Origin: Flavobacterium xinjiangense
GTDB taxonomy: Bacteria; Bacteroidota; Bacteroidia; Flavobacteriales; Flavobacteriaceae
Length of the DNA stretch: 64,000 nucleotides
Assembly (NCBI RefSeq): GCF_900142885.1
Contig: NZ_FRCL01000007.1
Span: forward strand, 171,632-235,631
Reading direction: 5' to 3'
The translations under genes and the position numbers were made by a program. The notes under the pieces are model-generated. The model was not told the origin of the DNA. It searched no databases and saw only the letters and a list, made by a program, of their open reading frames with translations. This document shows, piece after piece, positions 58,834 through 64,000 of this stretch; position 1 is the first letter of the stretch, and each line of letters opens with the position of its first letter.

Positions 58834-59679
58834 ATGAAAAAAACTGTACTTTCATTCGTTTTTCTTTTGGTCTTAGTTTCTGCAAGTGCACAGGAAACTT
58901 CAAATGACACCATCAAACTTTGGACAAAAAAAGGAAATATTTCTTTGCTTTTTAATCAGACTGCTTTCAACAATAAATGGCTTGGCGGTGGAACTTCAAA
59001 CCTTGCCGGGAATTTTGGTCTGAATTATGATTTCAATTATAAAAAAGGAGATGTAATTTGGGACAATAAATTCATAGTTGCTTATGGATTAACCAAAGTA
59101 AAAGGTTCAAAAACCTCAAAAACAGATGACCGTTTAGAACTGAATTCGCTTTGGGGTAAAAAAGCCAAAGGAGATTGGTATTACTCCCTTTTTTTCAATT
59201 TCAAAACACAAATGGATGTTGGTTATGATAAAGATGGCAATGGCATTTCTCATTTCTTTTCACCTGCTTATTTCCAGTTGGGACCAGGAATGTTATGGAA
59301 AAAAAGCAATAACTTAAGTGTCAATTTTTCTCCGGCCACAGCAAAACTAATTATTGTTCATCCTCATTTTACTGATTTCGGTCCTTCTTTTGGTGTATTG
59401 CAAGGTGACAGCTCCCGATTTGAATTTGGCGCCAGCATTTCAGGGTATTATAAACTCAATGTTATGGCAAATATTTCCATTGAAAACCGATTGAATTTAT
59501 ATTCCAATTATTTAGACCAACCACAAAATGTTGATATCGATTACCAAATGAACATTCTGATGAGAATCAATAAATACGTGTCGGCAAATTTAGCGTTACA
59601 GGGAATATATGATGACAATACAATCAAAGCGCTACAAGTACGAGAAGTTTTTGGTTTAAGTGCTAATTACGGCTTCTAG
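58834..59679 (+). CDS. DUF3078 outer-membrane protein
   Basis: The 281-residue product has a signal peptide (MKKTVLSFVFLLVLVSASAQ) and the DUF3078 motif SLLFNQTAFNNKWLGGGTSN, followed by alternating strand pattern to a C-terminal FGLSANYGF, as in outer-membrane barrels. It is the last gene of the suf locus here, as in many relatives. Its function is unknown. Confidence 0.9.
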   Translation: MKKTVLSFVFLLVLVSASAQETSNDTIKLWTKKGNISLLFNQTAFNNKWLGGGTSNLAGNFGLNYDFNYKKGDVIWDNKFIVAYGLTKVKGSKTSKTDDRLELNSLWGKKAKGDWYYSLFFNFKTQMDVGYDKDGNGISHFFSPAYFQLGPGMLWKKSNNLSVNFSPATAKLIIVHPHFTDFGPSFGVLQGDSSRFEFGASISGYYKLNVMANISIENRLNLYSNYLDQPQNVDIDYQMNILMRINKYVSANLALQGIYDDNTIKALQVREVFGLSANYGF

Positions 59680-59698
59680 AAACTACTTCATTATTTTA

Positions 59699-59736
59699 TA
59701 AAAAAGACCTTTAGAGTTTTCTAAAGGTCTTTTTTG
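59699..59736 (+). terminator. Intrinsic terminator ending the suf locus
   Basis: AAAAAAGACCTTTAGA pairs with TCTAAAGGTCTTTTTT (the central GTTTT forms the loop, one base shared), followed by T residues. Confidence 0.85.
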
Positions 59737-59770
59737 TCCTGTGGCATCTTGAAATAATTCTTTTAACAAT

Positions 59771-59819
59771 CAGCGTTCAACGCCGCAATTTTTCTCTTCG
59801 CAGACGAGCAACAGTCGGT
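59771..59819. repeat. Dispersed repeat, short diverged copy
   Basis: GCGTTCAACGCCGCAATTTT then CTCTTCGCAGACGAGCAACAG resembles a shortened version of the repeat at 61281-61367 and 63526-63613. Confidence 0.5.
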
Positions 59820-59838
59820 TTATATTTAAATTAATATA

Positions 59839-60594
59839 TTAATCCAAAAACTCTAATTTACCTGTAAGAAGCGAATAATATCCGCCTACTATTTTTATTT
59901 GTCCTTTATTTTCCATTTCTTTTAATATTTCACTCTTAGTTCTTATTTCAGATATGGCATATCGTATATTATTTTTATTAACAGTTTTTACATAAGCTTC
60001 ATTTTTTGAAGATTTCTCTCCTTCAAAATTTTGACTCATCACAATGGCTGGCTTTATATTTGCTAACATCGCTGTGATATTTCCTAAATGCACATCATCA
60101 ATCGCACCTTTAATTGCTCCACAGTGTTGATGACCCATTACTATAATTAACTTAGCACCTGACACTTTACAAGCAAATTCCATGCTTCCCAAGAGATCAG
60201 TATTTACAAAGTTTCCAGCGACCCTGCCTACAAAAACATCACCAAGACCTTGGTCAAAGACGTCTTCTACTGGGACCCTGCTATCCACACAACTTAAAAC
60301 TATTGCTTTGGGAAATTGGCCGCCTGTTACAGCTTTTCGTACTTCTTCTGAGTGCTCCCGTTTTGTTACGTTTCCAGTGTTAAAGCGGTGATTACCTTCC
60401 TTAAATTCTAATAAAACTTGTTCGGGAGTTAAAGAATCTTGTTCCGTTTTTGTCATGACGTGCCTTTGCTTATATACATCAAATGAAGATGTTGTCTCTT
60501 TTTGCGTTCTTACATTTTTAGTAGTTGTATAACAAGAACTGAACATTTGGACTGTGATTACTATTACAGTAACCTTGAATAAATTTTTCATCAT
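59839..60594 (-). CDS. Exported beta-carbonic anhydrase (probable lipoprotein)
   Basis: The 251-residue protein has a lipoprotein-like signal ending MFSSC (Cys 21) and a beta-class carbonic anhydrase domain with Cys 102, Asp 104 and Arg 106 (LSCVDSRVPVE), His 155 and Cys 158 (GHQHCGAIKGA). These are the zinc ligands and the Asp-Arg dyad. It interconverts CO2 and bicarbonate, here outside the cytoplasm. The preceding LTPEQVLLEFKEGNHRFNTG is the normal family N-terminus, showing that the 45-residue leader is an addition. Confidence 0.92.
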   Translation of the reverse strand: MMKNLFKVTVIVITVQMFSSCYTTTKNVRTQKETTSSFDVYKQRHVMTKTEQDSLTPEQVLLEFKEGNHRFNTGNVTKREHSEEVRKAVTGGQFPKAIVLSCVDSRVPVEDVFDQGLGDVFVGRVAGNFVNTDLLGSMEFACKVSGAKLIIVMGHQHCGAIKGAIDDVHLGNITAMLANIKPAIVMSQNFEGEKSSKNEAYVKTVNKNNIRYAISEIRTKSEILKEMENKGQIKIVGGYYSLLTGKLEFLD

Positions 60595-60619
60595 TTTCTA
60601 TATATTTGATATAATGACG

Positions 60620-60627
60620 CAAAATTA
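60620..60627 (-). promoter_or_regulatory. -7 element TAATTTTG for the carbonic anhydrase gene
   Basis: Exact TAnnTTTG on the minus strand 25 nt upstream of the start at 60594. Confidence 0.5.
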
Positions 60628-60727
60628 TACTGAATAGTTCATAAATTTTTATTTATATTTTTAATGAAATACATTAAATTAATTTATGAATTTTAAAAAC
60701 GCAACACCTTTTGTAAAACCCTCTCAA

Positions 60728-61189
60728 TTAGCATATAATTGCGGTCCGGGCAACTATTTGCTCCACCAAAGTAGCACCAGCAACGCCAGGATTTTTTTCT
60801 GCAAGCTTTAATACGATTTCAAGAGTTTCAAGATTAATCTCCTCAATTTTCTTAAATCTAATGCAACTAATCCCCTTACTAAGCTTTCCGAGTTCTTTTT
60901 TATATTCTTCCACCGCAGACTTATCCTCAACAATTGCACATACATAAATACTGATATAATTCTTTTGATTTGCCAGGGCAATAATAGGCCAATCTCTTTT
61001 TTGCTTTTTCGAATCGAGGTAGTAAAACGAACCGTAACCGATCATATTAGAAGCAAAATAAGGTTTTAGGTTTGGGACTGCTTTTTGAATAAAATCATGC
61101 AGAAAATCAATATTTTGCTTCTGATTGTCAGGTACCATCAAAAGATATTCTTCTACAGATTTGGCCTCATTTTTTGCAAACATGTTCAT
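60728..61189 (-). CDS. DUF1801 family protein
   Basis: The 153-residue protein fits DUF1801 (YdhG/YjbR-like): SVEEYLLMVPDNQKQNIDFL, NLKPYFASNMIGYGSFYY and WPIIALANQKNYISIYVCA, followed by CIRFKKIEEIN. The function of the family is unknown. It is a soluble cytoplasmic protein. Its 3' region ends close to the carbonic anhydrase promoter. Confidence 0.88.
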   Translation of the reverse strand: MNMFAKNEAKSVEEYLLMVPDNQKQNIDFLHDFIQKAVPNLKPYFASNMIGYGSFYYLDSKKQKRDWPIIALANQKNYISIYVCAIVEDKSAVEEYKKELGKLSKGISCIRFKKIEEINLETLEIVLKLAEKNPGVAGATLVEQIVARTAIIC

Positions 61190-61280
61190 GATCGTGTCGT
61201 TTATATTAATTTCTGTTTACTGGTATTCATTTCCAACGAGCAGCTATTTACTTGTATAAAGTTACTCTTGTTTTAGCTAT

Positions 61281-61367
61281 CCGCGTTGCAAACGCTCCAA
61301 TTTTTTTTTAATTTAAGTAGGTACTCGTCGCAGACGTGCACCAGAGAACGGGGACAAACGAACGCCA
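61281..61367. repeat. ~88-bp dispersed repeat, copy A
   Basis: From CCGCGTTGCAAACGCT to GAACGGGGACAAACGAACGC it aligns along its length with 63526-63613. A shorter second ACAAACGAGAGCCA unit follows at 61374-61388. It fills the gap between the DUF1801 and AraC genes. Confidence 0.8.
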
Positions 61368-61410
61368 GTTAGGACAAACGAGAGCCACTGGGGAGCTGCA
61401 CAGATGGTTT

Positions 61411-62325
61411 TCAATTGTAACTGTGTCTGTATTCAATTGGTGTCAAGTTGGTTTTGCTTTTGAATAGTTTACTAAATGATTGTGGATATTCAAAACCTAA
61501 TTGATACGCAATTTCGCTTACGGTCAAATTAGTAGTGGTTAAAATTCCTTTTGCTTTTTCAATCAATTTTTCGTGTATGTGTTGTTGTGTATTTTGTCCT
61601 GTCAAATTACGTAACATATCGCTTAAATACGAAGATGAAACATTTAGCTCAGTTGCCAGTTTTTCTACGGTGAGTAATGTCAAATCCGAGTTATCGGCGA
61701 AATATTTGTCTAAAATATTTTCAAATTTTGTAAGCAAATCGTTTGTAGCCATTTTTCGTGTAATAAACTGTCTACTGTAAAAACGATTGCAATAACTTAA
61801 TAGCAATTCAAGGTTTGACACCATAACATCTTGGCTAAAATTATCCAATCTTGAGTTTATTTCTTTTTGAATATTTTGCACTATTGCTTCAATTGTTTTT
61901 TCTTCTTGGTCTGAAAGATGCAATGCTTCGTTTACTGTATAAGAAAAAAAGCCATAGTTTTTAATCATTTTTCCTAACGGATATTGTCTGATTAAATCGG
62001 GATGAAATAATAGTGACCAGCCGTCGATATTTCTATTTCCATCACTATCTACACTTATTATTTGATTTGGTGCTATAAATGACATTGTACCATCATCAAA
62101 ATCGTAATGATTTTTACCATACTTTAATTTTCCTTTAAAACTTCTTTTGATTGAAATATTATAAAATTCTAAAAGCAATTTTTCATTTTGAGGTTGTATA
62201 TAATTTGTTGTAGAAGAATGGTCAATAATTGTAATTAAAGGATTTAGAGGGCTAGGCAAACCCATAAAAGAATGTAACTCTTTTATCGAATTTATTTTAG
62301 TAATATTTTGCTCTGTATTTTTCAT
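61411..62325 (-). CDS. AraC-family transcriptional regulator
   Basis: The 304-residue protein has an N-terminal sensing region and a C-terminal AraC DNA-binding domain with two HTH units: LTVEKLATELNVSSSYLSDM and TVSEIAYQLGFEYPQSFSKL then FKSKTNLTPIEYRHSYN. It lies downstream of an aldo/keto reductase on the same strand, but a hairpin terminator separates them. Regulators of this type often control the neighbouring reductase gene (inference). Confidence 0.92.
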   Translation of the reverse strand: MKNTEQNITKINSIKELHSFMGLPSPLNPLITIIDHSSTTNYIQPQNEKLLLEFYNISIKRSFKGKLKYGKNHYDFDDGTMSFIAPNQIISVDSDGNRNIDGWSLLFHPDLIRQYPLGKMIKNYGFFSYTVNEALHLSDQEEKTIEAIVQNIQKEINSRLDNFSQDVMVSNLELLLSYCNRFYSRQFITRKMATNDLLTKFENILDKYFADNSDLTLLTVEKLATELNVSSSYLSDMLRNLTGQNTQQHIHEKLIEKAKGILTTTNLTVSEIAYQLGFEYPQSFSKLFKSKTNLTPIEYRHSYN

Positions 62326-62330
62326 ATCTA

Positions 62331-62364
62331 AAGTAGTAGGCAGCGATTTCTTGCTGCCTACTTT
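62331..62364 (-). terminator. Hairpin between the aldo/keto reductase and AraC genes
   Basis: AGTAGGCAGC (62335-62344) and GCTGCCTACT (62353-62362) form a perfect 10-bp GC-rich stem with an 8-nt loop, followed by T residues in the minus direction. Confidence 0.75.
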
Positions 62365-62378
62365 ATCATTTTGTAAAT

Positions 62379-63416
62379 TTAAGCATTTAAAAAATCAGTT
62401 CCGAAACTTCTGTCCGCAGTCATTACTTCTAAAACAATACCAGGGTATTCAAGCGGCAGCTTACTTACTTCGTTTAACTGATTTAATTCATCTGTTGTAA
62501 ATACAATATCTACGGATTTTAAGTTGTCTTGAAGCTGTTGAATTTTAGTAGCACCAATAATTACACTACTCACCACAGGCTGATGTAATAACCAAGCCAA
62601 AGCCAATTGAGAAACCGAAACTTGTTTTTGTTCTGCCATTGGTGTAAGCACATCTAAAACTTCATAAGCTCTTTCTTCGTGAAAAGGTGGAAACGGGAAA
62701 CTATTAAGCCTGCCTTCTTCTTTTTGGCCATCCCTTTTATATTTGCCTGTAAGTAATCCTCCACTTAAAGGGCTCCAAACCATCATTCCTACTTTCTGGT
62801 CTTGTAGCATAGGTACAATTTCACGTTCTACATCTCTTACATCTAATGAATAATTGGCTTGAAGAGAAGCAAACCGGTCTAAATGGTTGTATTGTGAATA
62901 AGAAAGGCCTTTCATTAATTGCCAAGCTGAAATATTACTTGCTCCAAAATATCTGATTTTTCCACTCCTAACTAAATCGTCTAATGTTTTGATGGTTTCT
63001 TCAATTGGCGTTAATGGGTCTGCTGTGTGAATTTGGTACAAGTCAATATAATCTGTAGGAAGCCTTTTTAAACTTGCTTCCACTTGTTGAATAATATGCT
63101 TTTTTGAAAGCCCCAAATCATTTTGTCCTTTACCCATAGTGCCTCTTACTTTGGTAGCCAGAACTAAATCGTCTCTATTGATAGAAAGATTTTTAATCGC
63201 CTGACCAATCATAACTTCGGAAAGTCCTTCTGAATAAATGTTTGCAGTATCTATGAAATTAACACCTGCTTCTGTTACAGTTTTAATTTGTTCATCAACA
63301 GCTTTTTGGTCAAGATTTCCCATATAACCGAAAAACCCTTTTCCGCCATAATTCATTGTACCTAAACAAAGCGTTGAAACTTTCAATCCTGTATTTCCTA
63401 AAATTTTGTACTTCAT
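62379..63416 (-). CDS. Aldo/keto reductase (YajO/Gpr-like)
   Basis: The 345-residue AKR has LCLGTMNYGGKGFFGYMGN, NFIDTANIYSEGLSEVMIG (Asp and Tyr), LATKVRG (Lys), IDLYQIHTADPLTPIEETI (His), and the NADPH loop VVSSVIIGATKIQQLQDNL. Family members reduce aldehydes, including methylglyoxal-type compounds. Adjacent AraC regulation and an unrelated YqhD module elsewhere in the window suggest aldehyde stress responses. The start ATG at 63416 opens MKYKILGNTGLKVS. Confidence 0.92.
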   Translation of the reverse strand: MKYKILGNTGLKVSTLCLGTMNYGGKGFFGYMGNLDQKAVDEQIKTVTEAGVNFIDTANIYSEGLSEVMIGQAIKNLSINRDDLVLATKVRGTMGKGQNDLGLSKKHIIQQVEASLKRLPTDYIDLYQIHTADPLTPIEETIKTLDDLVRSGKIRYFGASNISAWQLMKGLSYSQYNHLDRFASLQANYSLDVRDVEREIVPMLQDQKVGMMVWSPLSGGLLTGKYKRDGQKEEGRLNSFPFPPFHEERAYEVLDVLTPMAEQKQVSVSQLALAWLLHQPVVSSVIIGATKIQQLQDNLKSVDIVFTTDELNQLNEVSKLPLEYPGIVLEVMTADRSFGTDFLNA

Positions 63417-63888
63417 CTTTTATTTTAATTGTGAAGTGCAAAGTTGAAAATATTGAAAAGTTCGCTTGTGTCCAAAACGAAGTTGTTTGTGTTCAAAATG
63501 AGCTACAGCTTCGTTCCGGCGGGATCCGCGGTGCAAACGCTATAATTTGGCGTTTCATTTAAGTAGTTACTCGTCGCGGAAGAGGAGCAGTGAACGGGGA
63601 CAAACGAGCGCCAATGGTATTTTTTGTGTTATTGTATTATTTGTTCACTGTTGTGGGCACAGTTTGCAAAACTGCCTTTACTTTGTATTTGATAAAAAAT
63701 ATTAAATTTATTCAAAGGAAAACAGAGGTGAACTATCAAAACCGCCAAGTTCATGACTTATTTAGCGCATTAGTCCTCTGTCTTCTCCTTGAATCCCGTT
63801 GAATTGCTTCAAATAGAATGATAGACATCAAGGTCTAATAAAGGCTCTAAAGAAGTTCAACATTTTTGTATATCCTAAATTCAAAGTT
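63417..63888. other. Gene-free 472-bp region before the IS110 transposase
   Basis: It holds repeat copy B (63526-63613) and AT-rich DNA. From about 63790 it is the probable IS110 leader, ending AAATTCAAAGTT before the transposase ATG. A 70-codon open frame at 63590-63802 starts inside the repeat and looks non-coding. Confidence 0.6.
63526..63613. repeat. ~88-bp dispersed repeat, copy B
   Basis: It runs from CCGCGGTGCAAACGCT through TTTAAGTAGTTACTCGTCGC to GAACGGGGACAAACGAGCGC and aligns with copy A at 61281-61367. Confidence 0.8.
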
Positions 63889-64000
63889 ATGAAAAACTAT
63901 TTATTTTACGTAGGTATTGATATTTCAAAATCAAAATTGGATGTAGTTATTTTAGAAAAACAAACGCCCAATGTGGCTAATCATTTCATTGTAGAGAATA
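63889..64000 (+). CDS. IS110-family transposase, N-terminal fragment
   Basis: The first 37 codons are visible (MKNYLFYVGIDISKSKLDVV onward). GIDISKSKLDV is the start motif of the DEDD RuvC-like domain of IS110-family transposases, including the first catalytic Asp. The gene runs off the right edge. IS110 elements lack terminal inverted repeats and encode a bridge RNA in a non-coding end, so the 5' region could matter for its function. Confidence 0.88.
   Translation, partial: MKNYLFYVGIDISKSKLDVVILEKQTPNVANHFIVEN

Noticed and set aside
61281..61390. Integron attC site
   Set aside because: No paired R-box core sites (RYYYAAC/GTTRRRY) at the ends and no integrase nearby.
63590..63802. 70-codon open frame before the IS110 transposase
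   Set aside because: It starts inside the dispersed repeat and has no family similarity or start signal.

Overview
The window reads as chromosomal DNA of a Flavobacterium-like member of the Bacteroidota (Flavobacteriaceae). The evidence is low G+C content, few Shine-Dalgarno sites, many promoters of the Bacteroidota form TAnnTTTG, and family-typical gene sets. These sets include the complete Bat aerotolerance operon, a SUF operon ending in DUF2480 and DUF3078 genes, a short-chain-type L-threonine dehydrogenase, bacterial 3-hydroxyanthranilate dioxygenase, and many Bacteroidota lipoproteins and outer-membrane barrels. No rRNA, tRNA or CRISPR array was recognised.

Layout. 1-12.7 kb: the start of a Cys/Met-metabolism PLP enzyme at the left edge, small lipoprotein and DinB genes, an ArsC-like/EamA pair, yicC-gmk-nadD, a LysR regulator divergent from a DJ-1/PfpI protein plus a YqhD-type aldehyde reductase, gpsA, pheS with two conserved unknowns, and cvpA. 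12.8-21.9 kb (minus strand): moxR, DUF58, a 543-residue membrane protein, batA, batB, batC, batD, batE. 22-38.5 kb: aldo/keto reductase, SDR, an AlbA_2 protein, a phosphatase, an ALDH7-type dehydrogenase next to 3-hydroxyanthranilate dioxygenase, an LD-carboxypeptidase, YraN, a REP-associated transposase with flanking palindromes, mfd and L-threonine dehydrogenase. 38.5-48 kb: a DUF418 membrane protein bracketed by a ~190 bp direct repeat that includes a broken copy of the threonine dehydrogenase 3' end, an esterase-TPR protein, an M1 peptidase, two tandem subtilisin-like lipoproteins and an MBL hydrolase. 48.1-59.7 kb: the SUF Fe-S assembly locus, split into sufA-B-(flavodoxin-like reductase)-C-D and sufS-(unknown)-sufE-DUF59-DUF2480-DUF3078. 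An opposite-strand block of a mobile mystery protein A/B pair (XRE + Fic) and a serine hydrolase lies between the two halves. 59.8-64 kb: an exported beta-carbonic anhydrase, DUF1801, an AraC regulator with an aldo/keto reductase, dispersed repeats, and the start of an IS110-family transposase at the right edge.

Functional themes are Fe-S cluster biogenesis, aldehyde detoxification (two regulator-linked modules), envelope biology (Bat complex, lipoprotein proteases, barrels) and NAD/tryptophan metabolism. The most unusual signals are non-coding. One is a palindrome placed at the sufS transcription start, with a weaker relative at sufA. Another is a five-copy operator array in front of the mobile mystery pair. 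There is also a structured repeat that begins right after stop codons, and a series of intergenic spacers each built from one short word repeated in both orientations so that it folds into a hairpin.
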